Both the position numbers and the translations under genes were made by a program. Below the pieces are notes generated by a model. It worked only from the letters and a program-made list of their open reading frames with translations, was not told the origin of the DNA and searched no databases. A stretch of DNA of 9,749 nucleotides from an uncultured Chlamydiae bacterium (GTDB taxonomy: Bacteria; Chlamydiota; Chlamydiia; Chlamydiales; CALBHK01), in contig CALBHK010000313.1 of assembly GCA_937894565.1 (NCBI GenBank), forward strand, positions 1 through 9,749, given 5' to 3'. Positions 1 through 6,523 of the stretch are shown in pieces; position 1 is the first letter of the stretch; each line of letters begins with the position of its first letter.

Positions 1-55
1 TCCTCACATCAACCCTTATGTTACGAGGCCTCCGCGACACCGGGGGCTCTGTTTA
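1..55. repeat. Right-hand 55 bp of direct repeat R (window edge)
   Basis: These 55 bases are identical to 7397-7451, the right part of the 133-bp repeat R, and identity stops after GCTCTGTTTA. The segment holds TTATGTTAC (16-24) and an imperfect GC-rich stem, GCCTCCG pairing with CGGGGGC. It lies 72 bp past the stop of the IS91-like transposase, so it could also be that element's terminal sequence. The flush 55-base length suggests the window edge comes from assembly, not biology. Confidence 0.9.
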
Positions 56-127
56 CTGGTAAAATAAACGCTATTTTTTAATCAATTTATTGTTTTAGGC
101 AAAACTCGGCCGTTTCGTGATTAAAAA

Positions 128-1612
128 TTACCACGACTCCCGCTGATCAAATTCATTTTCAAAATCATTTAGCTGTTCAGGCGGTCCCCGCTCCCAAATC
201 ACCGCAAGCGGCTTAAAGATCGTTGTTTCCTGCAAACTCTTTAAAATCGCCTTGGCCACCACTTTATCTTTTATAATAGCAATCTGCTCAAGCCTCCCTC
301 CACAATGCGGACAGACTGTTACGTCAATTTTAAATACCCGTTTCAGCATTTCTGACCACAGCAGCCGCGCCCTTTGGGCTTTCACTTTTAGATCTGGTGC
401 TGTGGTCTCGGGAACCTCAGGAAGCTTAGCTTTCTTTGGTACAATTCGTGAGCGGTCTTTAAAATTTGGCGCAAACACACCGTGGTACCTGACTAAATTC
501 ATCTTTGGTGGCGGGATCAATGCCACAAGCCTTGCTATAAAATCCAAATATGAAAAACTCACATGCGTCGTCCCGTCACGCCATGGAGTTTTCATTTTAT
601 AAATTAATAAATTCGGATATGACTCACTCAACCGTTCAGTTGCAATAGGACCTCTAGCCATATAGCGAATGAGCTTCTCAAGTTTTTCTCGGTCACGTCC
701 ACCGACCCAAACTCTGGCATTTAAACTAAACCCACCTACATTGGCCGAATATGGATCATTTCCTTCGGGATCAACTTCAAGCTTTTTAATTCCAAAACGC
801 CTGAGCCCCTGGCCTGCTCTTTCACCAAATCCTGCCTTGTGTCCGATCGAAAGAGCAGACACATCATTTAATAAATTCTCATCAAATCCACCTTGTCCTT
901 GATCATCAAGACCAAGCTTTTGAACCAAAGTACTGACCTTGTTTTGGATCTTGGTGGCAAGCAATATGAGCTCATCCCGAGTAGGTTCTAAAAGTCTTAA
1001 AAATTTATAGTCTCCATTTTCTGTTTTGTAAAAAACCCCGTCCGCAAACAACGTATGAAAATGCACATTTAAATTCAAAGCCGAGCCAAATCTCTGAATA
1101 AAAGTTACAGCCCCGGGACGAGCGACCTTGATCCCATAAAGCTTTGCCTGCTTTTTTTGATACGAGCTGATGGTTTGAATAAAAATTGAAAGAATTTTAT
1201 TCGTAAGCTTTGGATTGTGCGCCATTTGATAGCGTAGCCGATACGGAAACGACAAAACCCATTGCCGCATCACCACTTCCGGCAAAACCTGATCCACCAA
1301 GTGAGCAGCTTCATCATTCATACGCCTAGCGCAACAACTCGGACAGAAGCCTCTTTTCTTACAAGAAAAGGCCACAACCCCAGACTCCCGGCACTGATAA
1401 CAATACGTTCTTACAAATCCAAACTCAGCAATCCCGCACCTAAGATACTTATTGAATTCATCTTTGATAAAGATCGGAATGTTCCTACCAACTTTTTCTT
1501 GCTCCCGCAAAAAAATGGGCCAATAGGTCTCTACTGTCCGATAAAGGAGCCCCTGCTCCGGATGACGGCGGATATATTTTGCTTGAGATTCAATTTTATT
1601 CACTGCCGCCAT
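128..1612 (-). CDS. IS91/ISCR-like HUH transposase
   Basis: A 494-residue rolling-circle (HUH) transposase of the IS91/ISCR type, expected to nick one DNA strand and attach to it through a tyrosine. An N-terminal zinc-binding region has C71, C74, C84, C90, C93 and C94. The HUH motif is HFH at 184-186, within NVHFHTLFADGVF. The likely catalytic tyrosine is Y317 in IRYMARGP. There is one Tyr here rather than the YxxxY pair of IS91 itself, which is closer to ISCR proteins. A CPHCGG knuckle lies at 434-439. The length is normal and the frame intact. It starts only 34 bp after the preceding gene, which leaves little room for a normal upstream IS end. It may therefore be a recent insertion that lost its terIS end, or a nuclease working with the two upstream genes. 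No strong Shine-Dalgarno sequence is visible at the ATG. Confidence 0.92.
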   Translation of the reverse strand: MAAVNKIESQAKYIRRHPEQGLLYRTVETYWPIFLREQEKVGRNIPIFIKDEFNKYLRCGIAEFGFVRTYCYQCRESGVVAFSCKKRGFCPSCCARRMNDEAAHLVDQVLPEVVMRQWVLSFPYRLRYQMAHNPKLTNKILSIFIQTISSYQKKQAKLYGIKVARPGAVTFIQRFGSALNLNVHFHTLFADGVFYKTENGDYKFLRLLEPTRDELILLATKIQNKVSTLVQKLGLDDQGQGGFDENLLNDVSALSIGHKAGFGERAGQGLRRFGIKKLEVDPEGNDPYSANVGGFSLNARVWVGGRDREKLEKLIRYMARGPIATERLSESYPNLLIYKMKTPWRDGTTHVSFSYLDFIARLVALIPPPKMNLVRYHGVFAPNFKDRSRIVPKKAKLPEVPETTAPDLKVKAQRARLLWSEMLKRVFKIDVTVCPHCGGRLEQIAIIKDKVVAKAILKSLQETTIFKPLAVIWERGPPEQLNDFENEFDQRESW

Positions 1613-1646
1613 GATCTTTGATCACGACTGCAACTTTTAAACTCTC

Positions 1647-2444
1647 TTAAAAAATATCCTGATCCAAAACGCCGCTAGATTTTTTTATAGATTCACTGGG
1701 TCTTGGTACATCCGGTGCAAATTCAAGCTTTGCTTTCAACGACTGATTCTCAGCTATTAGCAACTCCTGCGCTTTTTCAAGATCCCGAACTTTTGCATTC
1801 AGCGCAGCTTTATTGGATTCAATAATTTGATTTAAATTCTTTTCTTTTTCAGCGAGTCGTTTGTTTTTATCCGCGACACGACTTGCCGCTAAATTCTCAA
1901 CAATCTCGCGCACAAGCTCGTCATCATTTCTTGATAACCACCAGTAAAATAGCGGAGCTCCAAAAAATAATGCACTCAAAGCGATCCAGCCCATCTCTAA
2001 TCTGTCGTATGCGACACCAATATTTGCTTTTGCTCGGAGCCCCTCAAACGGCGCATTCAAATACAAAGACCTGCGCCAAGCATTGTAATATTGGTTGGGT
2101 TTAGGCCAATCAAGCATCACCTGATTGGTGAGTTTTCCCTGTTGATCAACAACAACTGCCCTACCCACATCTTTAAAAAAGACTAACCCAACAATTAAAA
2201 GCATCCCACTGTACGCGATGACAACTGACCTGTAGCGCGATAAATTACCAATGCTGTCTCGTGGGCTACCGGCCATTCGTAAAATTAAGCCACAGGCAAC
2301 TGAAGCCAAAACGAACGGGATCAAATAGAACACCACAAACGGAAAAAATAAATAAACCCCGTAAATCACACCAGCTAAAATCAGGCCGCCCACAATTATA
2401 AATAAAACAAAATTTTCAAAATGTTCGTTTTTACCATCACTCAC
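1647..2444 (-). CDS. Four-helix membrane protein with C-terminal coiled coil, unknown function
   Basis: I do not recognise this 265-residue protein. Hydrophobic segments lie at about 11-33, 35-58, 73-90 and 151-170. A loop of about 60 residues between the third and fourth contains KPNQYYNAWRRSLYLN. A long charged helix at about 175-241, rich in K, E, N and L, looks like a coiled coil, followed by a short polar tail. There is no signal peptide and no P-loop, so it is not a coupling ATPase. The frame opens with GTG; the ATG 4 bases upstream hits a stop after three codons. The start follows the upstream gene by 8 bp with AGGGGG just before it, so the two are probably co-transcribed and may be translationally coupled. 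Inference: a membrane anchor or accessory for DNA transfer or for the HUH protein encoded next. Any other envelope role is possible. Confidence 0.75.
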   Translation of the reverse strand: MSDGKNEHFENFVLFIIVGGLILAGVIYGVYLFFPFVVFYLIPFVLASVACGLILRMAGSPRDSIGNLSRYRSVVIAYSGMLLIVGLVFFKDVGRAVVVDQQGKLTNQVMLDWPKPNQYYNAWRRSLYLNAPFEGLRAKANIGVAYDRLEMGWIALSALFFGAPLFYWWLSRNDDELVREIVENLAASRVADKNKRLAEKEKNLNQIIESNKAALNAKVRDLEKAQELLIAENQSLKAKLEFAPDVPRPSESIKKSSGVLDQDIF

Positions 2445-2452
2445 TCATCCCC

Positions 2453-3271
2453 CTAAACTTTTTCTGGCATTCCACGCGGCCAAAGCTTTGATAAAAAATG
2501 ACTGTAAGACTCAACCATAAAACCATCTGTGCCGCTCGCCACATCCTTCAAATCACCATAAACCCGGTCCGTATACCCAACCCAAATCACCCGATGTATT
2601 AAAGGCTTTGATCCCAGCATCACCGACCTAAAACCCAAAAGCTTTTCTTCATAACGACTTTTTTTCCGAGGTGTTGTTTCAATTTCAAAAGCCACTCTCT
2701 CACCCTTTGAAGTTATAAAAATACCATCCGGTACAAGCTCACTTGGTAACTCATCCCACGAAAAATCACTTTCAAACCCTTGGGCTCGTAGCTTTCGCTC
2801 AGGCAGCCATCTAATGATTTTTCCGGTCCGCTCAATCGCGATCCGACAATCATTAACCTTCGTGTCGTGGTCATAGTTTCTAAAATCAATCTGATTGATA
2901 ACCTTAAGATCAGCCAAATGCGGCTTTTTAGCCCTGAGTGCGGTTACTCCAAGACCCGTTAAAAGATACAAGCTCCGAGCCTCTGAATACACTTTTTCTG
3001 ATTTGATAAATCCATTTCGCTTTAAAATTTGAAGCCTTTGGCGAGTCACATGTAACCCTGCCGGCATCGGATCTGTGACCTTAACTCTCGCATCAAAAAA
3101 CCTGAAATAGATTTGCTCGAGACTTGCAAACTTTTGCTCCAATAAAAACGCAAAAATCTCAAAATCCCGATCAGTTAATCTAAAACTTTTTGCCTTTTTA
3201 TTAACCATATCATCTTTTGATTTTTTGCTTATTTTTAAATCATTCTTATATTTAACCAGTTCTTGATCCAT
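2453..3271 (-). CDS. Replication-relaxation-like protein: winged helix plus PD-(D/E)xK-like fold
   Basis: This 272-residue protein has the layout of the Replic_Relax family, found on plasmids and integrative elements. The N-terminus is lysine-rich. A winged-helix domain spans about 30-110 (RLTDRDFEIFAFL, then TRQRLQILKRNGFIK, then a wing ending in YLLTGLG). The C-terminal part resembles a restriction-endonuclease-like fold: a YDHDTKVND segment (133-141), VPDG (180-183) and FEIETTPRKK (195-204). The usual D/E-x-K catalytic triplet reads EIE, so nuclease activity is doubtful. The ATG has AAGGA six bases upstream. It is the first gene of the run leading to the membrane protein and the HUH transposase, and its start lies about 95 bp from a perfect 19-bp inverted repeat. 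Inference: a DNA-binding accessory of a nicking complex or a control protein. The family call is from motif pattern only. Confidence 0.72.
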   Translation of the reverse strand: MDQELVKYKNDLKISKKSKDDMVNKKAKSFRLTDRDFEIFAFLLEQKFASLEQIYFRFFDARVKVTDPMPAGLHVTRQRLQILKRNGFIKSEKVYSEARSLYLLTGLGVTALRAKKPHLADLKVINQIDFRNYDHDTKVNDCRIAIERTGKIIRWLPERKLRAQGFESDFSWDELPSELVPDGIFITSKGERVAFEIETTPRKKSRYEEKLLGFRSVMLGSKPLIHRVIWVGYTDRVYGDLKDVASGTDGFMVESYSHFLSKLWPRGMPEKV

Positions 3272-3283
3272 TTCTTTTCCTTA

Positions 3284-3630
3284 TCCTCAAAATACCCACA
3301 TACCACCAACTACTACTTACTCTTTTCTATATCTAACCAACCCAATTTATTTCATATCCTTGTAGAGACCTCGCTTCGTGACCACTTCATCTCGTAGGGA
3401 GGGGGTGGTCACGAAGCGAGGTCGGATCGTAACATCGCCTAATATATTGAAATCACTTGTTTTAGTGTCTTTCGTTTACGCCAAAAATCCTCAATTAACA
3501 ACAGAGGTATTTTGAGGACTTTACAACAGGATTTTTAATTCAACTTCCTAAGTTTGAAAATACGGATAATTTACACGGCCCATGGCCGATTTTTACGAAA
3601 ATGCAATTTTGAAATTTGTGGTTTTGAGGA
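3284..3630. repeat. Dispersed TTTTGAGGA motif, four sites
   Basis: TCCTCAAAATA at 3284-3294 and its exact reverse complement TATTTTGAGGA at 3508-3518 are perfect 11-bp matches. A shorter TCCTCAA lies at 3488-3494 and TTTTGAGGA at 3622-3630. The first and third sites flank the large inverted repeat in opposite orientations. The two middle sites also form a small inverted repeat (TCCTCAA and TTGAGGA). They could be protein-binding sites for the relaxation-like protein or a partition factor, or chance in AT-rich DNA. Confidence 0.45.
3367..3423. repeat. Perfect 19-bp inverted repeat, candidate oriT or nicking-origin hairpin
   Basis: The arms at 3367-3385 (starting GACCTCGCTTCG) and 3405-3423 are exact reverse complements, 19 bp each. 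They are separated by 19 bases that include GTAGGGAGGGG. The arms are GC-rich in an AT-rich region. The loop is long and no T-run follows, so it is unlikely to be an intrinsic terminator. Its place next to a replication-relaxation gene and an HUH-nuclease gene suggests a single-strand origin, an oriT or a dimeric protein-binding site. Confidence 0.6.
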
Positions 3631-3720
3631 TCTGACAACTACCAAAGACCTAGTTTAAACGCCGTAAAAAGGCCCAGGTTTGATTTATTTTTAAAATTAA
3701 TGGGATTCTATAAAAATTAA

Positions 3721-3741
3721 ATAAAAACCAGCCACAGGCCA
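3721..3741 (-). terminator. Weak possible terminator after the rep-like gene
   Basis: On the minus strand, just past the stop codon, GGCC-TGT-GGCT forms a very short stem, followed by GGTTTTTATTTAATTTTT. The T-rich tail fits an intrinsic terminator, but the stem is only three to four pairs with a wobble, so this is tentative. Confidence 0.25.
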
Positions 3742-3743
3742 TT

Positions 3744-4979
3744 TTAGAAAGAATTTGACGTATCGATGGATTTAAACTCTTCAAATGCTACTTTTTCAAG
3801 CAATTCATTGCTCGTTACAAAAGAACCATGCTTGCTTTTCACCGTTTCAATAAACTCTGGGTTTTGCTCCACATAGGTTTTAAATTTTTCCTGAAGCTTA
3901 ATTTCTAAAAGCTTCTTTCGCTGCTCTTCAGATTCCTGAATACGTCTAAGCTCCTGATCAAGCTCAGCCTGTAATGATTCTGAATACTTTTGGCTGATGT
4001 ACTCACGACCTGACCCCAAAACTCCAAAAAGGATGTTGGCAAGGTTTCCGGTCTTCCCGTTTTCAACGTCATACGATAGCGCTGCTAAACTTCGCTGCAC
4101 GATTTCTAAAGTCGTTTTCTCAGCCGTTATTAAATTTTGCAAATTTACCAAAGAAAGACCAAACCGTTTTAAGTTTTCCGGTATGACTAAAATTTCAGCT
4201 GCTATAGTTGTAGTATTATTTATATATAAATCATTACTACTACTATAAGGGGGTTTTGTCCTAGGTTCCGTCTTAGGTTCCGTCTTAGGTTTGTCCGACA
4301 ATTGTCCTAAGTTTGTCCTAAGTTTGTCCGAGGTTTCGTTCTGAAGAATTTCATTCCACACTACTTCAGGCAACTCATAAATCGTCCAGCCACCTCGACC
4401 CGAGCGAAAACTTTTTCGTAGTATTAAAAGTTTTTGCTCCAACCTCTGAATGCTCTTCTGGACTGAGAGACGGGTAGATTCTAACTTTAAATAAAGCTGT
4501 TCGACAGATACAGGAGAGGTCGTTCTGCCCCCATTAATTCGACATAAATCATAAATTAAAATCATTATATTTCTTTGTAATCCAGAAAGAGACTGAAAGG
4601 CTGAAATTGTCCGAGGTTTGTCCTGAGTTTGTCCTAGAATTGTCCTAGAATGTGTCCGAGGTTCCGTCTTAGGTTTGTCCGAGGTTTCATTATTTTCATA
4701 TAAAATTTGTCCTGAGTTTGTCCTAAGAATGTCCTGAGTTTGTCCTAGAATTGTCCTAGGTTCCGTCTTAGGTTTGTCCGAGGTTTGTCCTAAGTTTTCT
4801 GCGAGCTCTGCACGTGCATACGTCGGAATATCTGCAAGTTTTGTTTTTTTATCGATACGATTCTGCTCATCTATACTTATCTGTGGTTTAAACTCGATAA
4901 CACCAGCATCTCCGGTAAATTCATCCATAACGGATAGGCGACCCTTTGATTTACGTTTTCTTTCTGATTGATTTTCCAT
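3744..4979 (-). CDS. Putative plasmid replication initiator (winged helix) with embedded iterons
   Basis: A 411-residue protein, most likely the DNA-binding initiator of this replicon. A winged-helix domain spans about 129-206 (SGLQRNIMILIYDLC, VSVEQLYLKLE, VQKSIQRLEQKLLI, then a GRGGWTIYEL wing). It is flanked by low-complexity segments at about 61-124 and 215-241, rich in KPRT, LGQT and SDK, which are the translation of 11-bp DNA repeats. The C-terminal part (265-330, with NGKTGNLANILFGVLG) recalls the end domain of some plasmid Rep proteins. A charged helix runs about 334-370. The ATG has AGGA eight bases upstream, and parA ends 8 bp before it, so the two genes form an operon. No other Rep gene is visible in the window. 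Alternative: a ParB-like centromere binder serving the adjacent ParA. The role is inferred from architecture and context. Confidence 0.75.
   Translation of the reverse strand: MENQSERKRKSKGRLSVMDEFTGDAGVIEFKPQISIDEQNRIDKKTKLADIPTYARAELAENLGQTSDKPKTEPRTILGQTQDILRTNSGQILYENNETSDKPKTEPRTHSRTILGQTQDKPRTISAFQSLSGLQRNIMILIYDLCRINGGRTTSPVSVEQLYLKLESTRLSVQKSIQRLEQKLLILRKSFRSGRGGWTIYELPEVVWNEILQNETSDKLRTNLGQLSDKPKTEPKTEPRTKPPYSSSNDLYINNTTTIAAEILVIPENLKRFGLSLVNLQNLITAEKTTLEIVQRSLAALSYDVENGKTGNLANILFGVLGSGREYISQKYSESLQAELDQELRRIQESEEQRKKLLEIKLQEKFKTYVEQNPEFIETVKSKHGSFVTSNELLEKVAFEEFKSIDTSNSF
4201..4249. other. AT-rich stretch beside iteron cluster, candidate unwinding element
   Basis: A run of almost only A and T, with TATTATTTATATATAAATCA at its centre, lies within the rep-like gene immediately beside the 4258-4337 repeats. 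On the protein side it encodes an uninformative linker (SSSNDLYINNTTTIA). Iterons next to an AT-rich block are the standard layout of an iteron-type origin. The assignment as an unwinding element is inference. Confidence 0.4.
4258..4337. repeat. Iteron-like cluster 1: seven units of 11-12 bp
   Basis: Seven head-to-tail units start at 4258, 4270, 4282, 4293, 4304, 4315 and 4326. The consensus is GTCCTAAGTTT or GTCCGAGGTTT. Units 1, 2 and 7 are 12 bp and the rest 11 bp, so each starts about one helical turn after the last on the same face. The array lies inside the rep-like gene, downstream of its winged-helix codons. The units at 4293 and 4326, the only ones that would place TAG in frame, read CGA instead of CTA. 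Confidence 0.9.
4609..4797. repeat. Iteron-like cluster 2: fifteen units of 11-12 bp in two blocks
   Basis: Seven units (4609-4688) and eight units (4709-4797) of the same GTCC(T/G)(A/G)(A/G)GTTT type are separated by a 20-bp AT-rich spacer with no unit in it. Most units are 11 bp and four are 12 bp. The array lies inside the rep-like gene, upstream of its winged-helix codons, and is translated as residues of about 61-124. The in-frame positions at 4620, 4677, 4731 and 4776 all avoid TAG, by CTG or CGA in place of CTA. Confidence 0.9.
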
Positions 4980-4984
4980 TTATG

Positions 4985-4995
4985 GTCCTAGAGTC
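4985..4995. promoter_or_regulatory. Solitary iteron-like unit over the rep-like gene's ribosome binding site
   Basis: GTCCTAGAGTC on the plus strand resembles the iteron variant GTCCTAGAATT (9 of 11). It overlaps the AGGA ribosome binding site of the 411-residue gene and the stop codon of parA. If bound by that protein it could give autoregulation. Because a Shine-Dalgarno sequence itself reads as TCCT on the other strand, part of the resemblance may be chance. Confidence 0.25.
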
Positions 4996-5833
4996 CAACT
5001 TCTTGCGGTCGAGATTGGACAGCATGAGGCTTAGTTTGTTTTTCGGTCGTTTCTATAATTTGCCGAGCAACAAGATTATAGTCTTGGGCGGCCTTTGAAT
5101 CGGGGAAGCTTTCAGATAAGAGTTTTCTTTTCACTTGAGCAGTTTTTACTTTGATATCTATCCTAACAGGGGAAAATACACGTCCACCACGCAATAGATT
5201 TGCATCTTCTAATCTCTGAAGATCATCTAGTATATCCATATCTAGGTTTCGTCGGCCATCGTGCATGGTTGGAATAATTCCTAAAACTTTAGATATTTTT
5301 ATTTTTTTGTTCTTGTAGTGACTTTCAATATTTTCGACAAAGTTCAGAGTGTTTTTCACACCAACTACAGAGAGAAGGTCAGGAGAACATGGCAGTAATA
5401 AATAATCCGAATATGTGACGATGTTTGTAGAAATTAAAGAAAGAGCAGGAGGAGTATCAATTAGAATTATGTCATAGCCGGAAATGCTGCACATCCGAAG
5501 CTCTAGGAGTAGCTCTGAATCAGGCGTATTCGCATGAGTCTTTTCAAAATCCCTCATAAAGCGTCCACCTGAAAGTATAACGTCAATATTTTCTCGCACT
5601 CTCACAGTCATATTTTGTGGATTGACGTTATCGAGTAGAACCGCTGCAAGTCCTCCCTCGCTGTTTTGGAGTTTAATTCCAAAAATCGTTTTAATATTAG
5701 ATTGTTCGTCAGCATCAATAATTAGGACTTTTTTACCAAGCTTTGCAAAAGCATCGGCTAGCGCAGAGATTGTGGTGGTCTTACCGGTCCCGCCCTTGTG
5801 ACACATAACTGCATATATAACAGGCTTTTTCAA
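4988..5833 (-). CDS. parA: ParA-type partition ATPase
   Basis: A 281-residue P-loop ATPase of the ParA/Soj type, which segregates plasmids by dynamic binding to the nucleoid. The deviant Walker A motif is KGGTGKTT at 13-20, with the signature lysine K13. The A' motif is IIDADEQ (38-44) and Walker B is IILIDTPP (122-129). There is no N-terminal helix-turn-helix domain, so it is the short form and probably does not repress its own promoter alone. The start is TTG, preceded by GGAGGG four bases upstream; no ATG fits better. No ParB-like gene is recognisable. The next gene, 8 bp downstream, encodes a winged-helix protein containing dense repeats, which could supply the initiator or the centromere-binding partner. 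A 96-bp gap separates parA from the toxin gene upstream, and no convincing promoter was found there. Confidence 0.95.
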   Translation of the reverse strand: MKKPVIYAVMCHKGGTGKTTTISALADAFAKLGKKVLIIDADEQSNIKTIFGIKLQNSEGGLAAVLLDNVNPQNMTVRVRENIDVILSGGRFMRDFEKTHANTPDSELLLELRMCSISGYDIILIDTPPALSLISTNIVTYSDYLLLPCSPDLLSVVGVKNTLNFVENIESHYKNKKIKISKVLGIIPTMHDGRRNLDMDILDDLQRLEDANLLRGGRVFSPVRIDIKVKTAQVKRKLLSESFPDSKAAQDYNLVARQIIETTEKQTKPHAVQSRPQEVGL

Positions 5834-5929
5834 TTAACCCTCCGTTGGTTTATAAAAACATTTCAACAGCTAGACGTTTCCATAACAATGAAAAAAATTT
5901 TGTATGCGGCGAGTTGATGCAAGTTTGAA

Positions 5930-6226
5930 TTATGGGTGAGGTGTTATAGATAAAATTGTAATTTGATTTTTTTGAGGACCGTAAAACCAGAAAATTCGAT
6001 ACGCACCTGGTGTATTATTTTCGGCATAAGCTTCAAATATTTCTTCGCCATTTAGTCCTGACAAAGATGAATACTTGTGAGTATTGAGTCCTTGATGTCT
6101 GGGGTTTAACTCCAGATAACCCAGCGCTTTTCGAACTGATTTTAACCGTTTACTTAAACCTTTATTTGATTCTAACTGATGATATTGTTTTTCGGCTTCG
6201 TCAGAAAATAGTATTTTAAAGCTCAA
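5930..6226 (-). CDS. RelE/ParE-superfamily toxin
   Basis: A 98-residue toxin of a type II toxin-antitoxin pair. The layout fits the RelE/ParE fold: an N-terminal strand (SFKILFSDEAEKQY), two helices (about 10-41), then LNPRHQGLNTHKYSSLSG, and C-terminal strands PGAYRIFWFYG and ITILSITPHP. RelE-type members cut mRNA on ribosomes and ParE-type members poison gyrase; sequence alone does not say which. It starts with TTG, overlapping the antitoxin's TGA stop in the tetranucleotide TTGA, with GAGGA nine bases upstream, so translation should be coupled to the antitoxin. The weak start codon would keep toxin below antitoxin. The likely role is post-segregational killing that stabilises the plasmid beside parA. 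Confidence 0.88.
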   Translation of the reverse strand: MSFKILFSDEAEKQYHQLESNKGLSKRLKSVRKALGYLELNPRHQGLNTHKYSSLSGLNGEEIFEAYAENNTPGAYRIFWFYGPQKNQITILSITPHP

Positions 6227-6516
6227 GATTCTTCGTCCTCATCAGCAAATTTTGCGAATGACCCCAGCGATTTTACCCGGCCAGCTTTTGCGTCGGATAT
6301 TCCACGCTTTACACTAGAAAGTGCTTCAGGATTATCGTACAACCACTTTTCTCGTGCAGGAATTTCAACCATAGGTTCGAGCAAAAGGCGGCCGTCTGCG
6401 TCCTGAGAAACGTTAAAACTACTTACGCCATTTGCAAGCTTACTCAAAGTTACGCGGCCCTTAGAGTCTGGTCTTACTTGTGTCACTGATTTAAATTTTG
6501 ATTTTCGAGCTTCCAT
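6223..6516 (-). CDS. Cognate antitoxin, AbrB- or Phd-like
   Basis: A 97-residue protein encoded just ahead of the toxin with a 4-base overlap. The N-terminal half (about 11-50, QVRPDSKGRVTLSKLANGV then LLLEPMVEIP) has the look of a small beta-rich DNA-binding domain of the AbrB type. The C-terminal half (about 55-97, KWLYDNPEALSSVKRGISDA, SLGSFAKF, acidic end) is a helix and tail of the kind that wraps a RelE-type toxin. It should neutralise the toxin and repress the operon by binding the palindrome upstream. The ATG has no clear Shine-Dalgarno sequence and the -10 box lies only 8 bp before it, so the transcript may be nearly leaderless. The fold assignment is from pattern only. Confidence 0.8.
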   Translation of the reverse strand: MEARKSKFKSVTQVRPDSKGRVTLSKLANGVSSFNVSQDADGRLLLEPMVEIPAREKWLYDNPEALSSVKRGISDAKAGRVKSLGSFAKFADEDEES

Positions 6517-6523
6517 ACACTTA

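Larger units (their letters stand above)
3272..3743. other. 472-bp noncoding region, candidate cis-acting control or transfer region
   Basis: No credible gene lies here. The stretch separates the rep-like gene, which ends at its right edge, from the replication-relaxation gene, which starts at its left edge, both on the minus strand. It holds a perfect 19-bp inverted repeat (3367-3423) and a dispersed TTTTGAGGA motif in both orientations. Two imperfect copies of the 11-bp iteron are also present: TTCCTAAGTTT at 3545-3555 (10 of 11) and GGCCCAGGTTT at 3671-3681 (9 of 11). The minus-strand promoter for the downstream genes should lie here, but I cannot assign convincing -35 and -10 boxes. Confidence 0.7.

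Noticed and set aside
252..1621. Plus-strand open frames at 252-602, 669-902 and 1262-1621
   Set aside because: They lie antisense to the IS91-like transposase, have no recognisable domain and look like shadows of its codon pattern.
1883..2104. Plus-strand open frame of 73 codons
   Set aside because: It is antisense to the membrane/coiled-coil protein gene and has no domain or convincing start.
3367..3423. Large inverted repeat as an intrinsic terminator
   Set aside because: The loop is 19 bases, no T-run follows on either strand, and it lies about 320 bp past the end of the nearest upstream gene.
4258..4797. CRISPR array
   Set aside because: The repeats are 11-12 bp with no spacers between them, lie inside an open coding sequence, and no cas genes are present.
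3997..4971. Plus-strand open frames at 3997-4248 and 4774-4971
   Set aside because: Both are antisense to the rep-like gene; their apparent composition reflects the repeats and AT-rich DNA.
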